From Lachnospiraceae bacterium (GTDB lineage: Bacteria; Bacillota; Clostridia; Lachnospirales; Lachnospiraceae): a stretch of DNA of 64,000 bases. The stretch covers positions 1-64,000 of the forward strand of contig JAQVCT010000002.1 in assembly GCA_028689655.1 (NCBI GenBank), given 5' to 3'. Below, in pieces: positions 32,885-42,362 of the stretch; position 1 is the first letter of the stretch, and each line of letters starts with the position of its first letter. The translations under genes were made by a program, and so were the position numbers. The notes under the pieces were generated by a model that was not told the origin of the DNA, did not search any database, and saw only the letters and a list, made by a program, of their open reading frames with translations.

Positions 32885-34351
32885 TTATAAGCTGACAAAC
32901 CTGCTGACATCCACATCCATGAATTGTGCTCTCACAAAATTCTCTTTTAGATGATAAGGCACTGTACAGTCAAAGATCGTCTTGCAGCTCACTCCCTTTA
33001 CATGAATATTAGAGTTATACTCCGGTGTCTGGGAAGGGTCCAGTGGATGACATCTGGTCCCCGGTATGGTAATGGTATCCATATCTCCCTGAAATCTGGT
33101 GTTCATGGCCCATAGCACATCATTGGTATCAAATAGATCCACATCCTCATCCACCAGTATGATGTGTTTTAATTCTGAAAAAGCTGCAAAAGCTAACAAT
33201 GCTGCCTGCCTCTGTCTTCCCTCATCACTTTCGTCCCTTTTTCGGAACTGCATCACAGCCATATATTTGCCGCCTCCTGCACTGTGTGCATAGACATTTA
33301 GCAATCTCCCCGGCATGGCACGATCCACCATATCCAGAATGCTGGCTTCTGTTGGGATGCCTGCCATACTCACATGTTCCTCGCTGGGTCCGATACACGT
33401 CTGCATAATAGGATTTTTCCGATGTGTGACAGCCTTGACTTTGATGACAGAGCATTCCTCACAAGCCTTTCCCGTATATCCTGGGAATTCCGGCATAGCA
33501 TACCCTGTGTTGGAATTTTGATCTTCTCTCACTCTCACTCCTGGCAGGATCACGCCTTCTATGACATATTCTGCATTGGCTATGGCATTCTCCTTTATGG
33601 AAATACAAGGTGTCATTTCTACCGCTTTGTTCCTCAAGGCCCCTGCGATGGACAGTTCATTATATCCCATTGGTGTTGTAGGCGGCTCAAAACAGGATGC
33701 GATCTCAATTGCCGGATCAACACCAATACTGATGGAGATCGGAAGTTCTATTCCCAATTCCTCTGCCTTCTGCGCCATGGCTCCGATGTGCCTGGCTCCC
33801 GGTGTAAAAAAAATACTTAACTCGTCTTTTCCCTGCACACACAGCCGATGGATCGTCACGTCAGATTCTCCTGTCACGGGATGAGAAGCATAACACATTC
33901 CCAAAGTTATATAAGGTCCTGCATCCTGTGGTGTGTTGGTAGGCGCGGGCACTAATGTGCGTATATCAAAGTCTGTGTCTTCTGCCAGATGAATCACTTC
34001 CTGACATTTTGGCTTTTCCCGGATGATTACCGGATCGATAGGCTTGGACACACAGCTGCGTAATGCATTGCCAAGCTCCCTCGGATCGACTCCCAGCAGT
34101 TTTCCTACTCTGCTTCTGCTGGACAATACTCCGATAGCGACCCTTGCATCCGGAAATCCTTTGATATGATTAAATATCATTGCAGGTCCTTCTTTGGTAG
34201 GACGCATCACCGTACCACCAGCTCCAATATGACGATAGACTCCTGACAATTCCGCCATGGGATCTACTTCTGTGTCTGTCTCTATCAGTTCCCCTGATTG
34301 TTCCTTCAAAAAGTCAAGGGCACTTCTTAAATCGTCAATTTTATTTTGCAT
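32885..34351 (-). CDS. UbiD-family decarboxylase, LpdC (gallate decarboxylase) type
   Basis: Prenyl-FMN-dependent (de)carboxylase of aromatic acids. The sequence reads very close to LpdC of Lactobacillus: DPMAELSGVYRHIGAGGTV near the N-terminus, PAPTNTPQDAGPYIT, FEPPTTPMGYNELSIAG, AMPEFPGYTG and IGPSEEHVSMAGIPTEASIL. The ILVDEDVDLFD motif holds metal-site acids. Length of 488 residues is typical. Gallate, protocatechuate or a related hydroxybenzoate is the likely substrate, giving pyrogallol or catechol; true specificity cannot be read. Neighbours are UbiX, LpdD-like, an esterase and an importer. Confidence 0.93.
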   Translation of the reverse strand: MQNKIDDLRSALDFLKEQSGELIETDTEVDPMAELSGVYRHIGAGGTVMRPTKEGPAMIFNHIKGFPDARVAIGVLSSRSRVGKLLGVDPRELGNALRSCVSKPIDPVIIREKPKCQEVIHLAEDTDFDIRTLVPAPTNTPQDAGPYITLGMCYASHPVTGESDVTIHRLCVQGKDELSIFFTPGARHIGAMAQKAEELGIELPISISIGVDPAIEIASCFEPPTTPMGYNELSIAGALRNKAVEMTPCISIKENAIANAEYVIEGVILPGVRVREDQNSNTGYAMPEFPGYTGKACEECSVIKVKAVTHRKNPIMQTCIGPSEEHVSMAGIPTEASILDMVDRAMPGRLLNVYAHSAGGGKYMAVMQFRKRDESDEGRQRQAALLAFAAFSELKHIILVDEDVDLFDTNDVLWAMNTRFQGDMDTITIPGTRCHPLDPSQTPEYNSNIHVKGVSCKTIFDCTVPYHLKENFVRAQFMDVDVSRFVSL

Positions 34352-34361
34352 TTGTCATTCC

Positions 34362-35276
34362 CTATATCTTTACTTCATTTTTCTTTTTCTGCTTCAAATA
34401 CTTATCCAGGAAATCAAATACCCTGTCACTCATCTGCGGTTCATCATACCACGGTTCTCCATGATGGCCTTTCCCCGGGAATTCTGTATAATCTACCCGG
34501 TCTTTCCCTGCAATATCTTCGATTGCCTTTGCCAGAGTCCTTGACTGCTGCACCGGAACTGTTCCATCACTTCCTCCATGGTGAATCAAAAATGGAGGTA
34601 TATTTGGGGTGACATGTACATACGGACTTGCCAGATGTGTCAACTCAGGAATGCTCTGTATGGGTGCGCCCATGATTCTGGATTCTGGAGAGTCATCATC
34701 ATTATGATCCGCATTTCCCACTCCATTTTCCAGAACTGCCTCATCCATTTTGCAGAAATCTCCGCAGGGTCCGCACCAGTCTACCACTGCCTGTACTTCA
34801 CTGGAATAAGTTTCATTTCCCATTCGAAGGTCTTCAAATACAGGATTATGATTCGTCACACCCACCATGGATGCCAGATATCCTCCCGCGGAAGGTCCCC
34901 ATACTGCAATTCTGTCCGGATCAATGTGATACTCCCTGGCATGTGCCCTCAGGAAACGAATGGCTGCTTTGGCATCATATACCAGCGCCGGGAATCTTGC
35001 CTCACTACTCATACGATATTCCACGCTTACTACTACATAGCCTCTGTTAATTCCTCTCAGCATCGAAATAAGGTTTACATCTCTTCTGGTTCCAAAAGCA
35101 AAAGCTCCTCCATGAAAATGTACGATTGTGGGATAACGCTTCTCCGTGCCAGGCGCGTAAATATCCAGTTTCTGCGTCTCGGACTGTTCTGCATAAGGAA
35201 TATCCAGCCACTTATATGTAATTTTATTCAATTCCACATCCGGCAGTTTTGGCAATACTACCTTTGTATCAAACAT
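34362..35276 (-). CDS. alpha/beta-hydrolase, esterase of the BD-FAE/HSL-like group
   Basis: Probable cytoplasmic carboxylesterase. The oxyanion HGGAFAFG loop (about residue 55), nucleophile serine in GPSAGGYLAS (about 129), acid in HHGGSDGTVPV and catalytic histidine in GKGHHGEPW are all in order. No signal peptide. Proteins of this group release ferulate or acetyl groups from sugars. It lies directly between the importer permease and the lpdC-like decarboxylase, so hydrolysis of an imported phenolic ester, freeing the acid for decarboxylation, is a coherent model, though unproven. Confidence 0.9.
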   Translation of the reverse strand: MFDTKVVLPKLPDVELNKITYKWLDIPYAEQSETQKLDIYAPGTEKRYPTIVHFHGGAFAFGTRRDVNLISMLRGINRGYVVVSVEYRMSSEARFPALVYDAKAAIRFLRAHAREYHIDPDRIAVWGPSAGGYLASMVGVTNHNPVFEDLRMGNETYSSEVQAVVDWCGPCGDFCKMDEAVLENGVGNADHNDDDSPESRIMGAPIQSIPELTHLASPYVHVTPNIPPFLIHHGGSDGTVPVQQSRTLAKAIEDIAGKDRVDYTEFPGKGHHGEPWYDEPQMSDRVFDFLDKYLKQKKKNEVKI

Positions 35277-35305
35277 AATATTTTCCTCACCTTTCTGATG
35301 AAGTT

Positions 35306-36271
35306 CTATGCAATTTTCTTATCTTTCTTTACGTGAACTTCCTTCTGATAGTTATCAAACCCAACCGCTGCCAGCAATACAAGTCCTTTGGCAATATACT
35401 GGGGATAGGTACCAAGTCCGATAATCTGCATACCGCTGGACAATACTCCTAAGATCAGTACACCCGTGATAACACCCCAGACTTTACCGCTGCCTCCTTT
35501 GAAACTGATACCACCAAGTACTGCTGCTGTCATGCATGTAAATTCTGTGCCGGGACCAGTTGCCGATGTGGCAGAACCAGCTCTCGCAATAAGAATAATG
35601 GATGATAATGCTACAAAGGCACCACAGATCATAAACACAAATAATTTAATCCTGCTGGTGTTCACACCAGCCAGGTGTGCTGCATCCTCATTACTTCCAA
35701 TGGCATATACATATCGTCCAAAATAAGTCTTATTCAGAATAAAGCTTGCAATGGCAGCTACGATAACAGCCAATATGATACAGAAAGGAATACCGAATAC
35801 ATATCCCTGTCCAATGAATTTAAATGCATCCGGAAGACCAAATATTGTATTGGAATTAGAGATAATATAGGAAATACCCTGATATACCGTCATAGTTCCC
35901 AATGTGATGATCAATGGATGTACTTTCAACTTTACGGCTGCCAATCCATTACATAATCCCAGGATCACGCCTGTAATCATGCCGATCATAATACTAAGCC
36001 AGATCGGTAAGTTATACCACATCATGCACATTGCTGTTATAATACCTACCAATGACATCTGATATCCTACTGACAGGTCCATACCGCCACCGATCATAAT
36101 AAATGACAGACCGATGGCCGCGATAATTACATACGCCTGCTGTGTCAATATATTCATGAAATTCTGCCAGGTAAAAAATACCGGATTAATCAATCCAAAT
36201 AATATGATAAGTGCAAAGAGTACTAATAGTATTGTAAATTTTTTAATATATCCAATTATCTTATCTTTCAT
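35306..36271 (-). CDS. RbsC-type ABC transporter permease
   Basis: Integral membrane component of a carbohydrate-uptake-transporter-2 (CUT2) system. Of 321 residues most form about 8-10 membrane helices; the GGGMDLSVGYQMSLVGII and GSNEDAAHLAGVNTSRIKL segments are the family hallmarks (the second is the EAA-like loop that meets the ATPase). Pairs with the next upstream ATPase and binding protein. CUT2 systems usually import monosaccharides, but members for other small polar molecules exist, and here linkage suggests a phenolic ester or glycoside. Confidence 0.94.
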   Translation of the reverse strand: MKDKIIGYIKKFTILLVLFALIILFGLINPVFFTWQNFMNILTQQAYVIIAAIGLSFIMIGGGMDLSVGYQMSLVGIITAMCMMWYNLPIWLSIMIGMITGVILGLCNGLAAVKLKVHPLIITLGTMTVYQGISYIISNSNTIFGLPDAFKFIGQGYVFGIPFCIILAVIVAAIASFILNKTYFGRYVYAIGSNEDAAHLAGVNTSRIKLFVFMICGAFVALSSIILIARAGSATSATGPGTEFTCMTAAVLGGISFKGGSGKVWGVITGVLILGVLSSGMQIIGLGTYPQYIAKGLVLLAAVGFDNYQKEVHVKKDKKIA

Positions 36272-36288
36272 CTTTCTTCTCCAATCTA

Positions 36289-37761
36289 CTAACTAATTGA
36301 TGCCAGCTTCAAAATCTCTGTCTGATCAAACTCTCCACCCTGTAATTCACCTGTCATCTTTCCCTCCGACAATACAATGATTCTGTCTGCCATCCCCAAC
36401 AATTCTTCCATATCTGAAGAGATCATAATAATACCAATTCCTTTTTTGGAAAGATTATTCATCAGCTCATAGATTTCCTGTTTGGCACCCACATCAATTC
36501 CTCTGGTGGGTTCATCGAAAATAATCACTTTGGAATTTGTGGCAAGAGTCTTGGCAATTACAACTTTCTGTTGATTGCCACCGCTTAGATTTTTCACATC
36601 CTGCTCCAATGAAGGCGTCTTGATCTGTAACAAATCTCTATATTCTTCGGCAACTGCCTTCGCTTTTGCTTTATTTACAATTCCGGATTTGGATAGATTC
36701 TTCAAATTATTAAAAGCAATATTCCATCCAATTCCCTTTTCCAGAAAACATCCCTGGTTCTTGCGGTCTTCCGGTATTAATCCAATACCATTCTCAATGG
36801 CATCTGTCGTGGAATGGATCTGTACTTGTGTTCCATCCACATAGATTTTTCCTGATTCTCTCTTGTCCGCCCCATAAATCAGTCTTGCAAGTTCTGTTCT
36901 GCCCGCACCTACCAATCCGGCGAACCCAAGAATCTCTCCTTTCCGCAATGAGAAAGATATATCCGTATCTCCATTTCCTGTCATATGCTCCACACGCAAA
37001 GCTTCTTCCTGATTGGCATTTACTGTCTTCGGGTAATTTTCTTTTAATTCTCGTCCCACCATAAGATTGATAAGTTCTTCACGATTTGTATCAGCTACAG
37101 AAAGCGTCTTTACAAATCCTCCATCCCGCATAACAGTAACTCTGTCCGCTATGGTAAATATTTCCTCCATGCGATGTGAGATGTAGATAATGGTGATTCC
37201 TTTTTTCTTCAAGGTGCGAACGATATCAAACATACAATCCACTTCATTCACCGTCAAAGGTGCACTGGGTTCATCCATAATGAGCAGCTTGCATTCCCTG
37301 GAAATCGCCTTGGAGATTTCCACGATCTGACGATGCGCGGATGTCAGACGTTCTACCTTTGCCTTTGGGTCAATATCTATCTTAAACTGTTTAAATATCT
37401 CCGCAGCCTTTTTTTCCATAATGCTAAAATCAACGAACTTTCCATATTTTTCACCAAGGCAAATATTCTCAGCGGCAGATAATGTATCCACCAGATTGAA
37501 TTCCTGATAAATAACTTCTATTCCATTCATTTTTGAGATTTTTGGAGTCATCTTGCTGTAGGACTTTCCTTCCCATATGATTTCTCCCTCATCAGGGCTG
37601 ATTGCACCTGAGATCACTTTAATTAATGTAGATTTTCCGGCACCATTTTCTCCAAGTAAAGCATGTACCTCCCCCGGCTTAAAATCAACTGATAACTGAT
37701 TCAGCGCTATGACACCTGGATATCTTTTCGTTATGTTTCTTAATGACAGTATATATTCCAT
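36289..37761 (-). CDS. RbsA-type duplicated ABC transporter ATPase
   Basis: A 490-residue protein with two ABC domains in one chain. First domain: Walker A GENGAGKSTLIK (about residues 34-45), the degenerate LTSAHRQIVEI signature and LLIMDEPSA. Second domain: the altered GLVGAGRTELARLIYG P-loop normal for this family, LSGGNQQKVVIAKTL signature and VIIFDEPTRGID. It energises the RbsC-like permease. Spacing of 17 bases to the permease gene indicates one operon. Confidence 0.95.
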   Translation of the reverse strand: MEYILSLRNITKRYPGVIALNQLSVDFKPGEVHALLGENGAGKSTLIKVISGAISPDEGEIIWEGKSYSKMTPKISKMNGIEVIYQEFNLVDTLSAAENICLGEKYGKFVDFSIMEKKAAEIFKQFKIDIDPKAKVERLTSAHRQIVEISKAISRECKLLIMDEPSAPLTVNEVDCMFDIVRTLKKKGITIIYISHRMEEIFTIADRVTVMRDGGFVKTLSVADTNREELINLMVGRELKENYPKTVNANQEEALRVEHMTGNGDTDISFSLRKGEILGFAGLVGAGRTELARLIYGADKRESGKIYVDGTQVQIHSTTDAIENGIGLIPEDRKNQGCFLEKGIGWNIAFNNLKNLSKSGIVNKAKAKAVAEEYRDLLQIKTPSLEQDVKNLSGGNQQKVVIAKTLATNSKVIIFDEPTRGIDVGAKQEIYELMNNLSKKGIGIIMISSDMEELLGMADRIIVLSEGKMTGELQGGEFDQTEILKLASIS

Positions 37762-37843
37762 AATTACTCCTTTTACAGAACAGGGGGATCACTCCCCCCT
37801 GACTCTATTTTTGAATCCTGTGATTGAATCCATTTACTATCTC

Positions 37844-38902
37844 TTATTGAAATTCCGCTACATTTTCTGGTGTAATTTTCGTTAAAGGATCTGGATTTTC
37901 TACTTGGAATTCCTCACCTGCAAGCATTTGCTTTGCAAGTTTGTAAGTATCACCCGTCAGATCATTGCTGCCGAATTTGATCAAACCTCTTAACACTGCC
38001 TTATCCTCTGCTGAATCAGCAATATCAACTAAGGCAGCTTCATCGAGGTCTGAACAAAACGTTGCGAACTGCGATGGATCTTTTATCGCGGAACCCGCTC
38101 TCATTGCATATTCGTTTACACCCATAGCTCCGCTGGAATTGTAGCAAAGTACCATTTTAATATCAGGATTGGTCTGCATTACATTCTCCATAGCTGCCTG
38201 TGCCGGATCATTATTTTTAATACTTCCCACTACCTGTGCTACTGTTACTTTGTCTGTCAACTCTGTGATTGTTGCCATACCTTCACATCTCTGTGTAGCT
38301 TCCGGTGTACTACGGTCTTCGAAAAGAGCGATTTCGATGCTGCCCGGTGCTGCATCCGGGAAAGTCTTCTCGATCCAGTCGGCTCCCATCTGTGCAATCA
38401 TTGTTCCATCTTCATACTGATCTGTATACATGATCGCATCGTATGCTCCCGGATCACTTCCCGCTACCATCACCAGACTTCCTGCTTCCTGTGCACGCTT
38501 GATTACATCTGTAACACCTGTTGGATCTACTGCCATGATGATAATCAAATCTGTGCCTGATGCTGCAAAATTCTCGATCTGACCAATCTGTGTGGTAGAG
38601 CTTCCTGCTGCATCGGCAATATCTACTTTGACACCATCTGCCTCAAATAATTCTTTAACACCATTTGAGAGACCTGCTAAAAAGCTTTCTGATGTATCCG
38701 GCATACAATATCCTACTGTCATCCCCGAAATGTCTCCACCTGCTGCTGATTCTGCTGCAGCTACTGTCTCCTCTGCCGCCTCTGTTACCCCGCCTGCGGA
38801 TGTCTCTTCTACTGTCGTTGCTGCGCTCTCTTTGGCTCCGCATCCAACTAACATCGTGCCTAACATTGCACCACATAGTAACATTGCTAATACCTTTTTC
38901 AT
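37844..38902 (-). CDS. CUT2 substrate-binding lipoprotein (RbsB-like)
   Basis: Receptor of the importer. A lipobox in MLVGCGAKES fixes cysteine at about residue 22; an Ala/Thr/Glu-rich spacer leads to a periplasmic-binding-protein type I fold (about 60-352) with VGYCMPDTSESFLAGLSNGV at its start, DLIIIMAVDP and a conserved lobe ending in the TKITPENV tail. It is the first gene of the operon, next to the divergent LysR gene. The ligand is not identified; the aromatic pocket residues cannot be judged without a structure. Confidence 0.93.
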   Translation of the reverse strand: MKKVLAMLLCGAMLGTMLVGCGAKESAATTVEETSAGGVTEAAEETVAAAESAAGGDISGMTVGYCMPDTSESFLAGLSNGVKELFEADGVKVDIADAAGSSTTQIGQIENFAASGTDLIIIMAVDPTGVTDVIKRAQEAGSLVMVAGSDPGAYDAIMYTDQYEDGTMIAQMGADWIEKTFPDAAPGSIEIALFEDRSTPEATQRCEGMATITELTDKVTVAQVVGSIKNNDPAQAAMENVMQTNPDIKMVLCYNSSGAMGVNEYAMRAGSAIKDPSQFATFCSDLDEAALVDIADSAEDKAVLRGLIKFGSNDLTGDTYKLAKQMLAGEEFQVENPDPLTKITPENVAEFQ

Positions 38903-38951
38903 TTTTCTTTTCCTCCTTTAGATATATTGCATAGTTATTGTTGATGTTTAG

Positions 38952-38980
38952 ACTATAAAATATAAATCTTGCACAATCAA
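38952..38980 (-). promoter_or_regulatory. promoter of the importer-decarboxylase operon
   Basis: On the minus strand TTGATT and TATAGT are 17 bases apart, about 50 bases upstream of the binding-protein start. It lies in the 143-base gap shared with the divergent LysR gene, where LysR-type activators normally bind. Confidence 0.6.
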
Positions 38981-39045
38981 TTCCATTTAACTTGCAAATC
39001 ATTCCATAATGTCATATATTCTAGTTAATACCAGGGAGGAATTCC

Positions 39046-39915
39046 ATGACAATTAATCAATTATTGTATTTTACTACGATCGTAGATGAAAAAAATTTCA
39101 TGAACGCAGCTGAAACTCTCCATATGTCCCAGTCATCTCTATCCAAAAGCATTCAACGTCTGGAGGATGAATTAGAGGTATCCTTATTTGACCGCAGTAA
39201 GCGTACCTCTATTCTCACTCCCCAGGGCAAGATATTCTATCAGGACACATTAAAGACCTTACAAGCCTATGATCAAAGTATCCATAACCTGAAAATGGCC
39301 ACAAAATCAGATAAAGAGCGTGTTCACTTGATCACGCTCCCTATCTTATCTCAATATGATCTTACAAATCGTCTCCGCGCTTTTACAGAACAAAATGAAA
39401 ATGTAGAATTGGTTATAGATGAGATGGAAGATATGCCCATCAGACAGGCGCTTGAAGATGCCACCTGTGATATCGCTATCACCAGAAAAGAGGTCCTGAA
39501 CTCCGGAAATTGTACTTACTATCCCGCAGTGACAGATCATCTGGTGGCCCTGCTCCCCCTGTCCCACCCTCTGGCTGGACGTAGTTGTATCAGCCTTCAG
39601 GAGCTGCGGGAGGATTCTTTTATCCTTATGAATCGTTATATCAGTATCTATTCCATGTGTATCAATGCCTGCAAAGAATCTGGTTTCACACCTAATGTAC
39701 TGAGAACCGCCAGAATTGAATCCATTTTAAGTACCGTGGAGATTGGTGAGGGGGTGAGCCTCCTCATGGAAAAAAGTCTGACTGTATTTAATCATGAGCA
39801 CATCGCTGTAATTCCTTTGGAGGAAACTATCAGTAGTACTGTAGTAGTCGCCGTGCCAAAGAAAAACAAATCGAATCCAGTGATAAAAATACTTTTAAAA
39901 GAACTTTTATCCTAG
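39046..39915 (+). CDS. LysR-type transcriptional regulator
   Basis: A 289-residue regulator with an N-terminal winged helix-turn-helix (about 1-60: NFMNAAETLHMSQSSLSKSI, then LEDELEVSLFDRSKRT) and a C-terminal effector-binding domain (about 90-285). It is transcribed divergently from the importer-decarboxylase operon, the classic layout in which a LysR protein activates its neighbour in response to a substrate. TanR/LpdR-type regulators control gallate decarboxylase in lactobacilli, so the aromatic acid may be the effector. Its 3' end overlaps the convergent metallo-beta-lactamase-fold gene by nine bases. Confidence 0.94.
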   Translation: MTINQLLYFTTIVDEKNFMNAAETLHMSQSSLSKSIQRLEDELEVSLFDRSKRTSILTPQGKIFYQDTLKTLQAYDQSIHNLKMATKSDKERVHLITLPILSQYDLTNRLRAFTEQNENVELVIDEMEDMPIRQALEDATCDIAITRKEVLNSGNCTYYPAVTDHLVALLPLSHPLAGRSCISLQELREDSFILMNRYISIYSMCINACKESGFTPNVLRTARIESILSTVEIGEGVSLLMEKSLTVFNHEHIAVIPLEETISSTVVVAVPKKNKSNPVIKILLKELLS

Positions 39916-40734
39916 GATTTCATCATTATTTTCTCTTATTCGGGCAGGATTATATAAGATTCCCCCATCACCAAATCCATGCCACATACCCTTTCCTGCG
40001 AATGTAGTCATTTCTTTTTCCTGCTCTTTTCCTTTGCCCTCTAATATTTCCTGGGCACATCCTATCATATCCTGTAATCTTTTTTCGCATATTCTGGCAT
40101 TGGAATGACCTGTCTGTATCCACTGAATATCCCAGTTCTTCACATAGATACTTCTCAGCGAATCGTAATATGTCTGAATATCTGTAGAATAATCCAGATA
40201 CATCCAGGTCTGCTCATTGAGCATATCCCCGGCAAAAAGTGTCCTGCTTAATTTGTCATACAGACAAATGGAACCCCTGGTATGACCAGGGGTATGGATA
40301 ATATCCAGTGAGCGTTTTCCCAGATCTATGGTCTGCATCTGGTCAATCGCTGTGAAATTCCCCACATATGGCACTGTAATTGCTCTCATCCCTTCCACCA
40401 GATCTGCATTTATCTTTTCCACATCTCCAAGTCGATATGCAACGGTACACATTTCCTCAAAAGTCTCCCGATCTGCGGAATGCATATATACCTGGTCAAA
40501 TTCCCCATTACCCCCTGCATGATCCGGGTGTCCATGACTGGTCACCATGACAAGCGGTAGGTCTGTAATTTTTTCCACATAGCTTTTCAGACCGCCAAAT
40601 CCCATCCCATTATCAAAAATTAATGCTTTCTCTTCCCCCAGGATGACGTAACACTGCTCTCCCATGGGTGCTGTAATAGCATACATACCATTTTCCAATT
40701 CTATATGTGTGAATAATTCCTTTGTTGCTTCCAT
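39907..40734 (-). CDS. metallo-beta-lactamase-fold hydrolase
   Basis: Zinc hydrolase of about 275 residues. The HxHxDH motif is VTSHGHPDHAGG (about residue 60), a second ligand set is HTPGHTRGSICLYD and the third is LFAGDMLN; GHSNAR supplies the last histidine. Substrate unknown; relatives cut thioesters, lactones or phosphoester bonds. I choose the ATG at 40734, with GGAG eight bases upstream; the longer frame to 40800 is rejected. It converges on the LysR gene and may belong to the same metabolic unit, for example in thioester or lactone cleavage. Confidence 0.88.
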   Translation of the reverse strand: MEATKELFTHIELENGMYAITAPMGEQCYVILGEEKALIFDNGMGFGGLKSYVEKITDLPLVMVTSHGHPDHAGGNGEFDQVYMHSADRETFEEMCTVAYRLGDVEKINADLVEGMRAITVPYVGNFTAIDQMQTIDLGKRSLDIIHTPGHTRGSICLYDKLSRTLFAGDMLNEQTWMYLDYSTDIQTYYDSLRSIYVKNWDIQWIQTGHSNARICEKRLQDMIGCAQEILEGKGKEQEKEMTTFAGKGMWHGFGDGGILYNPARIRENNDEILG

Positions 40735-40889
40735 ATTCGCTTCTCCGTTTCTCAGATTTAGATTTCCAATCACTCTTATTACTTTCGTTTCTTTTATCAT
40801 TTATTATTTATTTTTATTATAAGAAAGTCTTTACAATGAAACAATTCTTTTTTGTCATTGAAATATTCCATTCTTTCATACGACAAAAA

Positions 40890-40924
40890 TACGCCCTGGC
40901 AATCGCTTAGATTGCACAAGGCGT
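40890..40924 (-). terminator. terminator after ddl
   Basis: On the minus strand TACGCC pairs with GGCGTA and GCAATC with GATTGC, followed by TTTTT. Confidence 0.85.
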
Positions 40925-40971
40925 AAAATACTGATTTATTTGATTTTGCATTCCCATTAATCATAGATCCA

Positions 40972-42153
40972 TTATCTCTTCGTCCCTTTGGTCCCACCCA
41001 GATTGGCATTCGCCAGGAGATTGGAGTTGAAGGAATGGGCAAGAGATGCGTCCTCGCGGGCTCTCTTCAATGCCAGGTCAATCATATTTTCAATCAACAC
41101 TGCGTAAGGTTTTCCAAGAGGTTCCCACAGATAAAATGCAAGGGAACCGGGAATGGTGTTCAGTTCGTTTACATAAAGTTTATCCGTCTCCTTATCGATC
41201 ATGAAGTCGATTCTGGCAACACCGCTGCATCCCAATACCTGGAATGCCTTCACTGCCATGGCTCTCACTTCTTCTCTTCTCTCCGGTGACAGATTTGCCG
41301 GAAGTTCTCTCTTCGCGGTACGCATTCCCTTGGAGCCGCCTTTTTCACCAGCTACATATTTATCCTCATAGCTGAGGATCTCATCTGTTGCCACAGGCTC
41401 TTCACATTCAGAAGCCTCCGCTGTCTCATAATCTCCCAGCACGGCACAGTTGATCTCACGGAGAGACATGATCGCCTTTTCCACCAGTACCTTCAAAGTA
41501 AATGCAAATCCATAATCCAGGGCTGTTACCAGTTCTTCCCTGGTCTTTGCCACCTTGATTCCCACGCTGGAGCCCAGGTTGATGGGCTTTACGATCACAG
41601 GAAAACCGATTTTCTCTTCGATCATGCAGATCGTAGCTTCCACATCTCTCTGATATGCTTTCACATCCACCACGCATCCCGGAAGTACAGGGATATCGTT
41701 ATCTGCCAGCACTGTTTTCATCACATATTTATCCATACATACTGCTGAGCTTGCCACATCACATCCCGCATAGGGAATGTCATAATGATTCAGGAATCCC
41801 TGGAGACATCCATCCTCCACATTTCTGCCATGCACCACCGGGAATGCCACATCGATGGTATTGATCACTGAATTTCCCAATTTCTTCTCCGGATACTGGA
41901 TGATATTCACTTTTCCATTTTCCTTCATGAAAAATACTCTGGTACTGTTTTTTAAAAGTTCTGGAATATTTTTATATCTTGCAATATCACCGATTCCTTC
42001 CCCCACATAGAGCTCATTGTTCTTTGTGATATAGATGGGAATCGCTTCATATTTATCTGTGTTAAATGCATTGACTGCCTGGATTCCGGAGATTACGGAC
42101 ACTTCATGCTCCACACTGTCTCCACCAAAAAATACGCCTACTTTAATCTTCAT
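40972..42153 (-). CDS. ddl: D-alanine-D-alanine ligase
   Basis: ATP-grasp ligase that joins two D-alanines for cell-wall synthesis. Visible motifs are GGDSVEHEVSVISG at the start (about residues 10-23), FPVVHGRNVEDGCLQGFL, KPINLGSSVGIKVAK in the ATP-binding lobe, the EKAIMSLREINCAVLG loop and VNELNTIPGSLAFY with the metal ligands. At 393 residues it is a little longer than E. coli Ddl owing to an insert near residues 250-290. Whether the second residue could be D-lactate or D-serine cannot be decided. Followed by the terminator at 40890. Confidence 0.94.
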   Translation of the reverse strand: MKIKVGVFFGGDSVEHEVSVISGIQAVNAFNTDKYEAIPIYITKNNELYVGEGIGDIARYKNIPELLKNSTRVFFMKENGKVNIIQYPEKKLGNSVINTIDVAFPVVHGRNVEDGCLQGFLNHYDIPYAGCDVASSAVCMDKYVMKTVLADNDIPVLPGCVVDVKAYQRDVEATICMIEEKIGFPVIVKPINLGSSVGIKVAKTREELVTALDYGFAFTLKVLVEKAIMSLREINCAVLGDYETAEASECEEPVATDEILSYEDKYVAGEKGGSKGMRTAKRELPANLSPERREEVRAMAVKAFQVLGCSGVARIDFMIDKETDKLYVNELNTIPGSLAFYLWEPLGKPYAVLIENMIDLALKRAREDASLAHSFNSNLLANANLGGTKGTKR

Positions 42154-42207
42154 CTTACTACCATGCCTTTCTATTATAAAAATTAATATAAATTATAACT
42201 AATTATA

Positions 42208-42357
42208 TAACTATTCAGAACCCCATGCGTAAAACGCTTCTTCGAAGCTTTTCTTTTGCTTATGTGGTTACTTCGCCAAATAAATTCACAAAAATCAGCT
42301 CACTCATGCAAGCATGATTCGCATATTTTTATGAATTTGCTTGGCTCTGAATAGTTA
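42208..42357 (-). mobile_element. 150-bp MITE-like repeat, copy B (inverse orientation)
   Basis: The inverse complement of 16601-16750, with the same terminal inverted repeats (AACTATTCAGA at one end, TCTGAATAGTT at the other). It lies between ddl and the murF-like gene, starting six bases before the murF-like stop. The two copies are 25.5 kb apart in opposite orientation, so recombination between them could invert the segment. Confidence 0.8.
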
Positions 42358-42362
42358 CATAA

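Noticed and set aside
33374-33820. 148-codon plus-strand frame inside the lpdC-like gene
   Set aside because: Antisense to a fully motif-supported UbiD-family gene.
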